51,809 bases of DNA from CADDZO01 sp035294145 (GTDB lineage Bacteria > Chloroflexota > Dormibacteria > Dormibacterales > Dormibacteraceae): the NCBI GenBank assembly GCA_035294145.1, contig DATGLL010000213.1, positions 1-51,809 of the forward strand, written 5' to 3'. Position 1 is the stretch's first letter. Every line of letters starts with the position of its first letter. The notes beneath the pieces are model-generated. The model saw nothing but the letters and a program-made list of their open reading frames with translations, was not told the DNA's origin and made no database searches. Position numbers and translations under genes: made by a program. This document shows positions 1 to 8,602 of the stretch, piece by piece.

Positions 1-2398
1 GCAGCAGCGGTCGCCCGCTCTCCTCGAAGGCCCGCAGCACCTGCCGCCGCTGGCCGTCGATCCCCTGGCCGAGGATCAGGACCTCGTCCAGATCGTCGCG
101 GTGCTTCAGGGCCTGGTAGACGGTCCGCAGCTGCTGGTGCGAGGTGAAGAGCACCAGCGTCCGGCCCTGCAGATGCCCGGCCACGTCGGCGATCACCGCC
201 GCGGCCGCCATCTCGAACTCCTCGGACTGGGGGTCGGGGAGGTCGGTCGGGAGGCAGACCAACGCCTGCCTGAGGTAATCGAAGGGAGAGGGGAGCGAGA
301 GGGTCTCGACCTCGGCCCCCAGGCCGACGCGGGCGCAGAAGTGATCGAAGTTGCCCGCGACCGCGAGGCTGGCGGAGGTGAGCACCAAGCTCTCGACCTG
401 GGCGTACACCCGCTCCCGGAGCAGATCCCCGACCTCGAGCGGCGCGGACCGGACCGCCAGGGCGTCGGAGCGAGGATGCCAGGCCAGCCAGTAGACCCGC
501 TCCGGGTCCGGCTCCAGGAACGCCTCTTGGAGCAGCTCTGCGACCTCGAGCAGGGCCCCGCGCGCCGACTCCAGGTCACCGAGCTCCTGGTCGGGCTCGC
601 CTCCCCCCGACCACTCGCGGGCCATGGCGATCACCTGGCGCAGCTGCGCTCCCAGCCCGGCCAGGGCCGTGATCGTGTCCTCGGCGGCCTCGGCCAGCGA
701 CCGCCAACCCTCGCCTTGACGGTGCTCGGGCACGAGCCGAAGCGTCTCCTCCCGCCGGAGGCTCCTCTCGGCCAGCTGGCTCGAGAGCCAGGCCAGGGCC
801 AGGGCGAACAGGCGTCCACATCCCTGCCGAGCTCGGAGCACGGCCGCCTCGACGGAGTCGAGCAGCTCCGGGGAGGGCCCCAACCGCGACCGCAGCCGTG
901 GGATCAGCCCCACCCGCCGCGAGCGGCCATCCCCGGGCTCAGGGCGGACCAGGCGCTCGAGGAGGGCCGAGAGCTCCTGGCCGTTGGCCTCGCGGCGCAG
1001 GGCCTGCGTCGCCGCCTCCTCCAGGTGGTGGGCCTCGTCGACCACCAGGTGGTCGTGAGCCGGGATCAGGCTGCCATCGGCCTCGGCGTCGGAGAGGAGG
1101 AGGGCGTGGTTCACGACCACCAGATCGGCCCGCTCGGCCCGGGCCCGGGCCCGGTGGACGAAACAGGTGGCATCGCTGCACCGCACCCCGATGCAGTCGA
1201 AGGCATCGGAGGCCACCCGGGCCCAGAAGGCCTCCTCCCACCCCTGGAGCCTGAGCTCGGAGCGGTCGCCGGTCTCGGTCCGATGGAGCCAGACCAGAAC
1301 CTTCAGCTTGAACTTGAGCTCGTCGACGCTCGTGCACGGCTCGGCCAGGTAGCGCCGCCAGCGCCGGAGCGAGAGGTAGTTGGGACGGCCCTTGAGCAGC
1401 GAGGCCTCGAACTCCCAGGGGAGCCAGCGCCGGAGGGAGGGGAGGTCCCGGTGCACGAGCTGCTCTTGGAGCGTGTGGGTGTACGTCGAGACCACGACCC
1501 GCTCCCCGCGCCGAGCTGCCCGGGCCAGCGCCGGCACGAGGTAGGCAAGGCTCTTCCCGGTGCCGGTCCCCGCCTCGACGACCAGATGGCCGCCTCGTCG
1601 CATGACCTGGGCCACGGCCCGGAGCATCTGCTGCTGCGCCTCCCGGTACTCGTAGCCGGGCAGCGCCGCCAGCGGGCCCTCCGGGCCCAGCAACGTCGCG
1701 AGCTGATCGGGGTCGTCGCTCACCTCCTCTCGGGTCACCGACGGCCGGGCAGGGGGCGGCTTCGGCCGCTGCAAGCGCCGGGTCGGGATGGGGGTGGTCA
1801 ACGTCTGGGCGAAGAAGGAGGCGATCGCCCAGGGATAGGGGGCGACCAGGGAGAGGATCGACGCCTTCAGGTCCTCTTCCAGCCCCGCGGCCAGCTCCCG
1901 CAACCGCAGGAAGAGCTGGCGGGTCGCGTCAGCGTCGTCCAGGGCCCGGTGGGGATGCGCCTGCTGCAGGCCCATCTCCGCCACCAGCGCCGGCAGGCTG
2001 TGGCTGGGGGCGTCCGGGAGCAGGATGCGGGCGATCTCCAGGGTGTCCAAGACCTCCACCCCCTCCGGCCACATCCCGGCCATGGCCAGGAAGTCGACGT
2101 CGAGCCTCGCCCCATGGCCGATCGGCTGCCGACCCTCCAGGAACGCGACCAGCTCCTCCATCGCGGCTCGCGGGGGTGGGGCCTCGTTCAGGAGGCGGGG
2201 ATCGATCCCGGTCAACCTGAGCACCGCCGCCGGAACCGGCCGTCCGGGGTTCGCGAGGCGCTGGAGCGTGTCGGTGACGGCATCGAGGGTGAACGCGACC
2301 GCCCCTACCTCGATGACCCGATCCCGCTCGGGGTCGAGGCCGGTGGTCTCGAGGTCGAAGGCCACGTACTCGCCGACCGACGGCTCGCGCTCAGCCAC
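1..2398 (-). CDS. dinG: DnaQ-type 3'-5' exonuclease fused to a DinG-family helicase (partial, C-terminus off the window)
   Basis: Reading the minus strand from a GTG at 2398 gives at least 799 residues, and the frame is open to the window edge. Residues 14-20 read FDLETTG (exo motif I of the DEDDh exonucleases), followed by GHGARLDVDFL near 94-104 (motif II) and HRALDDAD near 150-157 (motif III). A proline-rich linker near 205-220 leads to an SF2/XPD-like helicase with Walker A EAGTGTGKS near 275-283 and a DEAH box (VVDEAHHLEE). This is the Bacillus-type DinG layout, in which an exonuclease domain precedes the helicase. The usual NYLCL cysteine of Fe-S DinG/XPD enzymes is serine here (NYLSL), although three cysteines cluster downstream (CIGVRCSDATC). 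The likely role is processing of DNA ends or structures. It lies 13 nt after the cmk/plsC stop and no strong Shine-Dalgarno is visible. Confidence 0.9.
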   Translation of the reverse strand, partial: MAEREPSVGEYVAFDLETTGLDPERDRVIEVGAVAFTLDAVTDTLQRLANPGRPVPAAVLRLTGIDPRLLNEAPPPRAAMEELVAFLEGRQPIGHGARLDVDFLAMAGMWPEGVEVLDTLEIARILLPDAPSHSLPALVAEMGLQQAHPHRALDDADATRQLFLRLRELAAGLEEDLKASILSLVAPYPWAIASFFAQTLTTPIPTRRLQRPKPPPARPSVTREEVSDDPDQLATLLGPEGPLAALPGYEYREAQQQMLRAVAQVMRRGGHLVVEAGTGTGKSLAYLVPALARAARRGERVVVSTYTHTLQEQLVHRDLPSLRRWLPWEFEASLLKGRPNYLSLRRWRRYLAEPCTSVDELKFKLKVLVWLHRTETGDRSELRLQGWEEAFWARVASDAFDCIGVRCSDATCFVHRARARAERADLVVVNHALLLSDAEADGSLIPAHDHLVVDEAHHLEEAATQALRREANGQELSALLERLVRPEPGDGRSRRVGLIPRLRSRLGPSPELLDSVEAAVLRARQGCGRLFALALAWLSSQLAERSLRREETLRLVPEHRQGEGWRSLAEAAEDTITALAGLGAQLRQVIAMAREWSGGGEPDQELGDLESARGALLEVAELLQEAFLEPDPERVYWLAWHPRSDALAVRSAPLEVGDLLRERVYAQVESLVLTSASLAVAGNFDHFCARVGLGAEVETLSLPSPFDYLRQALVCLPTDLPDPQSEEFEMAAAAVIADVAGHLQGRTLVLFTSHQQLRTVYQALKHRDDLDEVLILGQGIDGQRRQVLRAFEESGRPLL

Positions 2399-2411
2399 GT
2401 GGACCGCGATT

Positions 2412-3887
2412 CTAGCCCCGATCGCCGGCGGCGGCTGGCGGCCGGGAGACCGGCTCCCAGACCCCTCTGAGCCGCTCCCGGAGCGACACCAGGTCGGCGT
2501 AGGCGCCCCGGGCGTCCGGGGGAAGCTGCTCGGCGATGGCCAGCATGATCGCGTCGGCCGCCTCCTGGTTCTCGACCCGGCGCCCGTCAGGCCGCCGCTC
2601 GCGGATCCGGAGCGGAGGCCCGTACCGGATCTCGACCCGCACCCGACGCGGGAGCCAGCTCCCCTTCGGGAAGCACTCCCGGGTCCCAGTCAGGGTCACC
2701 GGGAGCACGGGGACGCCGGTGGTCCGGGCGATGAAGCCGGCTCCGGGCTCTGCTTCCCGCAGCCCCCCACTCCCCACCCGGGTCCCCTCCGGGTAGAGGA
2801 CGAGCACCCCGCCCGCGCGCAGGATCTCGGCCGCCCGGCGGAGCGCCCGCCGGTCGGGGGTGTGCCGGATCACGGGGAAGGCATGGTAGTGCCGGAGCAC
2901 CCAGGCCCCGAAGCCCGGCCTGGCCAGCAGCTCCGCTTTGGCCATGCTCCAGCTGTCGGGCCGAGGGAGGAAGGCGGGCACCAGCGGGGGATCGACGGTC
3001 GAGGTGTGGTTGGCGCAGACCACCAGTGGCCCGCTCCTGGGCACGTGCTCGAGGCCGGAGACGTGCAGGAGCCCGCCCGCGAGGTAGACGCGGGCGAGGA
3101 GGCGCACCAGGAACCGCATCAGGCCGTACAGCTCGGGCACGGGCCGCCCCGGGTCGTGGACGGGCAGGTCCCGCGGCCGCCGCGGGGCGAGGATGCCCCC
3201 GGTCGCCGGCGGGCGGGCGGTGGGTTCCGCCGGATCCGGGGGGCCTCCCCTCCGCCGCACCTGCTCCAGCACCCGCCGGACCACCGCCTCCAGGTCCAGC
3301 CCCTCGGTGTCCAGGACCACCGCGTCGCCCGCGGGTCGCATCGGCGCCACGGCCCGCTGGCTGTCCCGGCGATCGCGCTCCTCGATCTCCGCCTCGAGGG
3401 CCTCGGCGTCGGGCCGCTCCCCCCGGGCGGCGAGCTGCGCCACCCGGCGCCGCGCTCGCTCCTCCAAGCTGGCCGTGAGGTAGAACTTGTGCTCGGCCTC
3501 GGGGAACACCACCGTCCCGATGTCCCGCCCGGCCATGACCACGTCCCCGCTGGCCATCGCCCGCAGCTGGTCCACGACCGCGCGTCGGACCCCCGGGACC
3601 CGGGCCACGCGGGAGGCGGCCACGCTCAGCTCCGGCTGGTGGACCTTGCCGGTGTAATCCTGCCCGTCGATCCGCACCGTCTCCCCATCGACCTCGACCC
3701 GGATCGAGGCGGCCAGCTCGGTCAGCGCGTCGGCGTCGTCGAGGTCGATGCCCGACTCGAGGGCTCGGGCGCCGACGGCTCGATAGAGCAGGCCGCTGTC
3801 GATGAAGGGCAGCCCCAAGGCGGCCGCCACCCGCCGGCCGACGGCGGACTTGCCCGAGCCAGCCGGACCGTCGATGGCCACGATCAT
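2412..3887 (-). CDS. cmk-plsC: Fused cytidylate kinase / 1-acyl-glycerol-3-phosphate acyltransferase
   Basis: This single 491-aa frame holds two enzymes. Residues 1 to about 215 are cytidylate kinase (CMP/dCMP phosphorylation): P-loop GPAGSGKS at 7-14, the Cmk-typical MAGRDIGTVVFP near 118-129, and a basic lid around 144-150. A proline-rich linker near 215-250 joins an acyltransferase of the PlsC type (lysophosphatidate to phosphatidate, at the inner face of the membrane). Its HX4D motif NHTSTVD is at 293-299 and the PEGTR motif at 366-370. The start ATG overlaps the stop of the upstream pseudouridine synthase by 4 nt (ATGA) and is preceded by a GGAGGGG Shine-Dalgarno. Separate cmk and plsC genes are often neighbours, so the fusion probably arose by loss of the intervening stop. 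Both domains look complete. Confidence 0.93.
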   Translation of the reverse strand: MIVAIDGPAGSGKSAVGRRVAAALGLPFIDSGLLYRAVGARALESGIDLDDADALTELAASIRVEVDGETVRIDGQDYTGKVHQPELSVAASRVARVPGVRRAVVDQLRAMASGDVVMAGRDIGTVVFPEAEHKFYLTASLEERARRRVAQLAARGERPDAEALEAEIEERDRRDSQRAVAPMRPAGDAVVLDTEGLDLEAVVRRVLEQVRRRGGPPDPAEPTARPPATGGILAPRRPRDLPVHDPGRPVPELYGLMRFLVRLLARVYLAGGLLHVSGLEHVPRSGPLVVCANHTSTVDPPLVPAFLPRPDSWSMAKAELLARPGFGAWVLRHYHAFPVIRHTPDRRALRRAAEILRAGGVLVLYPEGTRVGSGGLREAEPGAGFIARTTGVPVLPVTLTGTRECFPKGSWLPRRVRVEIRYGPPLRIRERRPDGRRVENQEAADAIMLAIAEQLPPDARGAYADLVSLRERLRGVWEPVSRPPAAAGDRG

Positions 3888-4645
3888 CGTCCCCTCCCTG
3901 CTCCTCCCTCACCTCCCCCCGCCAAGCCGGTGGCCAGGCGCAGGGCGGCCAGCTCGGAGGGACGCAGCCGACGCCAGGTGCCGGGCCGGAGGCGGTGGAG
4001 GCGGACCGGGCCGACGGCGGTCCGGGTCAACCCCTCCACCGGGTGCCCGACCGCGGCCAGCATCCGGCGGACCTGATGGTTGCGTCCCTCCACGATCACC
4101 AGGCGTACGCGGGCCCGTCCCGTCCCACCGTCGAGCAACTCCGCCTCGGCGGGAAGGGTGCGCCCGTCCTCGAGCTCCACCCCACAGCGAAGGGCTTCCA
4201 GGTCACGCCGGCTGGGGATCCCCCTGACCACCGCCACGTACTCCTTCGGCACCTTATAGCGAGGATGGGAGAGGCGGTACGCCAGCTCGCCGTCGTCGGT
4301 CAGCAGCAGCAGGCCCGTGGTCGCGGCGTCCAGGCGTCCCACCGCGAACAGACGGCCCTCCCCCGGGCCTCCCACCAGGTCGAACACGGTCGGCCGTCCC
4401 TGGGGGTCGGCGGCGGTCACCAGGGTCCCGAGCGGCTTGTTGAGGGCCAGGTACCGTGAGGGGCGCCGCGGCAGGACGCGACGCCCGTGCACGGTGACCC
4501 GGTCCCGCTCAGGGTCGATCAGCACCCCGCTCGGCGGAGGCCGATGTCCGTTGACCAGCACCGCCCCAGCGGCGATCAGGAGGTCCGCCGCCCGGCGGGA
4601 GGCCACCCCGGATCGGGCCAGGTAGCGGTTCAGGCGCTCGCCGAT
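3884..4645 (-). CDS. rluB: RsuA/RluB-family ribosomal RNA pseudouridine synthase (apparent ATC start)
   Basis: The protein has an N-terminal S4 RNA-binding domain (ARSGVASRRAADLLIAAG, then VLVNG) and a pseudouridine synthase domain with the catalytic-aspartate motif GRLDAATTGLLLLT. The first canonical start is a GTG at 4606, but that begins inside the conserved S4 helix. The frame runs upstream with family-like residues GERLNRYLARSG and reaches an ATC at 4645, 9 nt after a GGAGG. No ATG, GTG or TTG occurs in the roughly 100 nt of this frame that I read upstream. I therefore place the start at ATC 4645 (a rare initiator) or possibly CTG 4633; the alternative is GTG 4606 with 240 aa. RluB acts on 23S rRNA and RsuA on 16S; the subfamily is an inference. 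It overlaps the scpB end and is coupled to cmk/plsC by ATGA. Confidence 0.85.
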   Translation of the reverse strand: MGERLNRYLARSGVASRRAADLLIAAGAVLVNGHRPPPSGVLIDPERDRVTVHGRRVLPRRPSRYLALNKPLGTLVTAADPQGRPTVFDLVGGPGEGRLFAVGRLDAATTGLLLLTDDGELAYRLSHPRYKVPKEYVAVVRGIPSRRDLEALRCGVELEDGRTLPAEAELLDGGTGRARVRLVIVEGRNHQVRRMLAAVGHPVEGLTRTAVGPVRLHRLRPGTWRRLRPSELAALRLATGLAGGGEGGAGRGR

Positions 4646-5217
4646 GGGTCCCCACCTCCGGACCCCGACCCCCCCGGGAGCGCAGGGTCGTCCTCGGCCG
4701 CCGCCTCCCCGGCGGTGCCCCGCGCCTCCGGCGTCGGTAGCTCGTCGAGCGAGCGCAGGCCCAGGAGCTGCAGGAACCGCATGGTGGTCCCGTAGAGCTT
4801 GGGCTGGCCCGGGCCGGGGGCTCGGCCGACCTCGGTCACCAGGTCCCGGAGCTCAAGGTTGGCCAGGACCCGATCGCAGTTGACCCCCCGGATCTCCTCG
4901 ATCCTCGACTTGGTCACCGGCTGCTGGTACGCCACGATCGCCAGCGTCTCGTACGCCGCCGGCGAGAGCTTGCCAGTCACCTCTGGCCGCAGCGCCCGCT
5001 TGACGTAGCCGGCCAGCTCGGGACGGGTGACCATCTGGACCTCGTCGCGATGACGCTGCAGCATCAGGCCGCGATCGTTGAGCGACGCCTCCAGCTCGCG
5101 CAGGGCGGCCTCCAGCGTCGATCGATCGCTGCCCGTGACCTGCTGGAGCTCGCGGAGCTTGAGCGGTCGGTTCGAGGTGAAGAGGATGGCCTCGATCGCT
5201 GCGGCCAGCTCGTTCAT
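4630..5217 (-). CDS. scpB: Segregation and condensation protein B
   Basis: A 195-aa protein that matches ScpB in length and architecture: two winged-helix domains, with the conserved stretches AIEAILFTSNRPLKL at the N-terminus and LSPAAYETLAIVAYQQPV plus IRGV in the middle. ScpB dimers bind ScpA and the SMC ATPase to form the bacterial condensin that organises and helps segregate the chromosome. The C-terminal tail (about 165-195) is acidic, Gly/Ser-rich and likely disordered. The ATG overlaps the scpA stop by 4 nt (ATGA), so the partners are translationally coupled, as is usual. No smc gene is in the window. Confidence 0.95.
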   Translation of the reverse strand: MNELAAAIEAILFTSNRPLKLRELQQVTGSDRSTLEAALRELEASLNDRGLMLQRHRDEVQMVTRPELAGYVKRALRPEVTGKLSPAAYETLAIVAYQQPVTKSRIEEIRGVNCDRVLANLELRDLVTEVGRAPGPGQPKLYGTTMRFLQLLGLRSLDELPTPEARGTAGEAAAEDDPALPGGSGSGGGDPSASA

Positions 5218-5939
5218 GCCGCCTCCACCCTGATCCGGCCGAAGTTGTGCGGCTGGTACACCCGGATGCGCCCACGGCGCAGAAGCTCAAGCACGGCCAC
5301 GAAGGTCACCACCGCCTCGAGCCGATCGGCGCACTCCATGATCATGTCCACGAGGTCGAAGGGGCCCGAGGCCAGCCGTCGCTCCACTGCCTCCAGCTTG
5401 TCGTCGAGCGTCCAGCCGGTCCCGACGTAAACCAGCGGTCGGGGGGGCAGGCGGGAGAGCACCGCCTGGAAGGCCGCCACCAGCGCGTCCAGCCGCAGCG
5501 GCTCCTCCTGTCCCGGGACCGGGACCGGGCGCGGAGGTGGGGCGAAGCTGAACGGCTCGACGGCGGCCCGCTCCATGAGCCGCTCGGCCATCTCGCGATA
5601 GACCTGGTACTCGCGGAGCCGCGCCCGAACCTCCTCCTCCCAGCCCAGCAGCTCCTCCTCCTCGTCGTCCGGCTGCTCTCCGGGGAGGAGCCGGATCGAC
5701 TTCAGGAGCAGCAGGCGGGCGGCAAGCCACAGGAACTCCGCCATCTCCCGAGGGTCCTTGCGCTCGAGCTGGGCAATCTCGGCCAGGTAGGCCTCGGTCA
5801 GGCTGGCCAATGAGACCTGGAAGATGTCGATCTCCTCTCGCTCCGCGAGCGCCAGCAGCAGCTCCAGCGGCCCCTCGAAGACCGGAGTCGTCACCTCCAG
5901 GCGCGGCCGGATCGCGCCGGGCTGCTCCATCGGCGGCAA
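5214..5939 (-). CDS. scpA: Segregation and condensation protein A
   Basis: A 241-aa kleisin subunit of the SMC-ScpAB condensin. The N-terminal SMC-neck-binding region is recognisable (FEGPLELLLALAEREEIDIFQV near 21-42, then FLWLAARLLLLKSIRLLP near 69-86). An acidic linker (DDEEEEL) follows, then a C-terminal winged helix that includes VVTFVAVLELLRRGRI. Length is near the family norm of about 240-260. The first possible start is a TTG at 5939, and an ATG three codons later (5930) is equally plausible; neither has a clear Shine-Dalgarno. A 115-nt GC-rich spacer separates it from recN, with nothing recognisable in it, so this may be a promoter-bearing gap. Confidence 0.95.
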   Translation of the reverse strand: MPPMEQPGAIRPRLEVTTPVFEGPLELLLALAEREEIDIFQVSLASLTEAYLAEIAQLERKDPREMAEFLWLAARLLLLKSIRLLPGEQPDDEEEELLGWEEEVRARLREYQVYREMAERLMERAAVEPFSFAPPPRPVPVPGQEEPLRLDALVAAFQAVLSRLPPRPLVYVGTGWTLDDKLEAVERRLASGPFDLVDMIMECADRLEAVVTFVAVLELLRRGRIRVYQPHNFGRIRVEAA

Positions 5940-6054
5940 TCATAGCCAGCCCCATGGCGACCTCCGACCGTCTCCCCGCCGCGAGCGAGGCCGGCCCCAG
6001 CCAACCGGGGGCGGAGGGCGCCGGCCTGCGACCGGTCGCTCCGGGCGCCCCCCT

Positions 6055-7716
6055 TCACCCGACCCCCGACGCGCGCTCGGCCTCCTCCAACAGCTCGTGG
6101 GCGCGCGCCAGCGCCTTCTCCGTCACCCCACCGCTCATCATCCGGGCCAGCTCGCGGGCACGCTCCCGGCCCTCGCCCAGCTCCTGGACCTGGACGACGT
6201 TGCGCCCCCCGGGGCCAGGGACCTTCTCCACCACCAGGTGGTGGTCGGCGAAGCAGGCGATCTGGGCCAGGTGGGTGACCACCAGCACCTGCCGGCGCGC
6301 GCCCAGCGCCTTGAGGCGCAGGCCCACCTGGACGGCGGTCTCACCTCCAATCCCGGTGTCGACCTCGTCGAAGACCAGGGTGGGGAGCCGGTCGGCCTCG
6401 GCCCCGGCCGTGCGCAGCGCCAGCATGACCCGTGACAGCTCGCCCCCCGATGCCACCCGGGCCAACGGCCCGGGCGCCTCGCCAGGGTTGGCCGAGAACC
6501 GCATCTCCGCCGCCTCGGCCCCCTCAGCGCCGATCTCGGCCCGGGGGAGCAGGCGCACCTCGAAGATGGCCCCCTCCAGCCGAAGGCCGGCCAGCTCCGA
6601 TGTGACCGCCCGGCTCAACCGGGCGGCGGCATCGGTCCTGAGCGCGGTGAGGGTGGCCGCCGCCGCCTCCAGGGCGGCGCGTGCGGAGGCCGCCTCCGCG
6701 CGCGCCCGCTCGATGGCGCCGCCCAAGTCCTCCAGCGTCGCCAGCTGCGCCTGCAACCGGTCCCGCTCCGCGATCGCCGCCTCCAGGCTGCCGCCGTGGC
6801 GACGCTTCAGCTGCTCCAGCAGCGCCAGCCGTGACTCGATCGCCTCCAGCCGGCCGGGATCGGCATCGATCCCCTCGAGGTAGCGCCGGAGCTGCGCGCT
6901 CAGGTCGGAGACCTCGGTGGCCATCGCCTCCAGCCGCTCGGCCGCCTCGCGCAGGCGAGGGTCCAGCTCCGCCCCCTGACGCACGGCCACCGTCGCCGAG
7001 GGCAGGCCCTCGTCGCCCTGGAGGGCCTCGATCGCCCCCCCGACCAGCTCGGCCAGGCGGGCCGCATGACGGACGACCGCCCGCTCCGCCACCAGCTCCT
7101 CGTCCTCACCCACCCGCAGGTTGGCCGAGCGCAGCTCCTGCAGCTGCCAGCGCAGGTACTCCTCCTCGCGCCGGCTCCGGGCCTGGAGCCGCTCGAGCTC
7201 CTCGAGCCGAGCCACCGCCGCCATCCAACCGGCATGGGCCGCGGCCACCGCCTCGCGGGCGGGGAGCGCCGAGGCGAACCCGTCCAAGAGCGAGGTCTGC
7301 GCGTCCTGATCCAGGAGCAAGCGCTGCTCGTGCTGGCCGTGGATGCCGACCAGCAGCCTGCCCAGCTCTCGGAGCTGGCCGGGGGTCGCCGGCCGCCCGT
7401 TGATCCGGGTCACGCTCCGCCGACCGATCTCCCGGGACAGGACCAGCTCGGTGCTCCCCGCGTGGCCCAGATCGCCCAGCGCCCGTTGAGCGGCCGGGGC
7501 GTCCTCGAGGTCGAAGACGGCCTCAACCCGGGCCCGCTCCGCCCCGGCGCGGACCTGGTCCAGGGTCGCCCTCGCCCCCAGGGCCAGCCCCAGGGCGTCG
7601 ACGATCAAGGACTTGCCGCTGCCGGTCTCGCCGGTCAAGAGGTTGAGGCCAGGGCCGAACGCCACCCGCGCCCGCTCGACCAAGGCCAGGTCCTGGACCT
7701 CGAGCGCCTTAAGCAT
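6055..7716 (-). CDS. recN: DNA repair protein RecN
   Basis: A 553-aa SMC-like ATPase of double-strand-break repair. It has Walker A LTGETGSGKS (about 28-37), a long Ala/Arg/Glu-rich coiled-coil middle (about 150-350), the ABC signature in VASGGELSRVMLALR, and Walker B TLVFDEVDTGIGG in the C-terminal head. This matches the RecN family in length and order. It overlaps nadK by 8 nt. The nadK-recN pair next to tlyA is a common gene order in Gram-positive-type bacteria. The start ATG gives the canonical N-terminus MLKALEVQDLALVE. Confidence 0.96.
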   Translation of the reverse strand: MLKALEVQDLALVERARVAFGPGLNLLTGETGSGKSLIVDALGLALGARATLDQVRAGAERARVEAVFDLEDAPAAQRALGDLGHAGSTELVLSREIGRRSVTRINGRPATPGQLRELGRLLVGIHGQHEQRLLLDQDAQTSLLDGFASALPAREAVAAAHAGWMAAVARLEELERLQARSRREEEYLRWQLQELRSANLRVGEDEELVAERAVVRHAARLAELVGGAIEALQGDEGLPSATVAVRQGAELDPRLREAAERLEAMATEVSDLSAQLRRYLEGIDADPGRLEAIESRLALLEQLKRRHGGSLEAAIAERDRLQAQLATLEDLGGAIERARAEAASARAALEAAAATLTALRTDAAARLSRAVTSELAGLRLEGAIFEVRLLPRAEIGAEGAEAAEMRFSANPGEAPGPLARVASGGELSRVMLALRTAGAEADRLPTLVFDEVDTGIGGETAVQVGLRLKALGARRQVLVVTHLAQIACFADHHLVVEKVPGPGGRNVVQVQELGEGRERARELARMMSGGVTEKALARAHELLEEAERASGVG

Positions 7717-8602
7717 CGATCCGCTCCGTGAGCGCCCGCGCCTGGCCCCCCGGCTGCTCGGCCCTCGGCCGTGCCGGGATCGGGACCAAGGGGAGCCCCC
7801 AGTTCAGCTTCTGGCGCAGCAGGGCGTAGAACCGCTCCGGGGGCGAGAAGCGCACCATCCGGAGGCGACGGCCGAACCCGGCGACCCGAACCCGATCGCC
7901 AGGGCGCAGGCGCCAGGCGAGGAGCCCATCGATGGAGGCCATGGCCGAGCTGCGGGGGAGCTCGATGGTGAGCGCTTGATGGGGAGGGAAGACGATCGGG
8001 CGCACGGTCAAGGCAAACGGGCTCATCGGCACCAGCAACAGGTCCTCGACGGTGGGCTCGAGGATCGGTCCCCCGGCGGCCAAGGCGTAGGCGGTCGAGC
8101 CGGTCGCGGTGGCGACGATCGCCCCATCGGCATCGATGATCCCCACCTCCTGGCCGTCCACCATGAGGCGGAGACGCACCAGCCCCTCCTCCGCGGCTCG
8201 CTGCACGACCAGCTCGTTGAGACCTAGCGCGCGTCCCAGCCGACGCTCGCCTCGCAGAGCGGTGACCTCGATCAGCATCCGCTCGTCGAGCCGGTACTCA
8301 CCGGCCAGGAAGCGCCTCAGGCCATCCTCCAGGCCGTCCGCCTCGAGCTCGGTGAGGAAGCCCAGCCGGCCCAGGTTGATCCCCAGCACCGGGATCCCCC
8401 GGGGCGCCGCCAGCCGGGCAGCGTGGAGCAAGGTCCCATCGCCCCCGAGCGTCACCAGCAGCCGGGTCGCCCTGGGCACCGCCCGCCGGCGATCGCGGGT
8501 GAGCAGCGAGCACTCCACCCCGGCCTCGAGGAGCAGGCGCCGGGCCGCGCTCAGCGCGGGCAAGGCAGGGTCGACGTAGGGGTGGAGCAGGAAGGTGATC
8601 AC
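7709..8602 (-). CDS. nadK: NAD kinase
   Basis: A 297-aa protein of the ATP-NAD kinase family (NAD + ATP to NADP). The diagnostic GGDGT motif occurs in LLVTLGGDGTLLHAAR (about 50-65), followed by GINLGRLGFLTEL. The glycine-rich NAD-binding segment GDGAIVATATGSTAYALAAGGPI type is also present (here DADGAIVATATGSTAY). The GTG start overlaps the TlyA stop (GTGA), indicating translational coupling. A short C-terminal tail beyond the conserved fold is Arg/Ala-rich. Confidence 0.95.
   Translation of the reverse strand: MITFLLHPYVDPALPALSAARRLLLEAGVECSLLTRDRRRAVPRATRLLVTLGGDGTLLHAARLAAPRGIPVLGINLGRLGFLTELEADGLEDGLRRFLAGEYRLDERMLIEVTALRGERRLGRALGLNELVVQRAAEEGLVRLRLMVDGQEVGIIDADGAIVATATGSTAYALAAGGPILEPTVEDLLLVPMSPFALTVRPIVFPPHQALTIELPRSSAMASIDGLLAWRLRPGDRVRVAGFGRRLRMVRFSPPERFYALLRQKLNWGLPLVPIPARPRAEQPGGQARALTERIDA

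Noticed and set aside
101..4076. Two very long plus-strand open frames (789 and 683 codons)
   Set aside because: They lie opposite the helicase and cmk/plsC genes. Their products are repetitive Gly/Pro/Arg/Leu-rich and match no family. In GC-rich DNA the complement of real genes is often stop-free.
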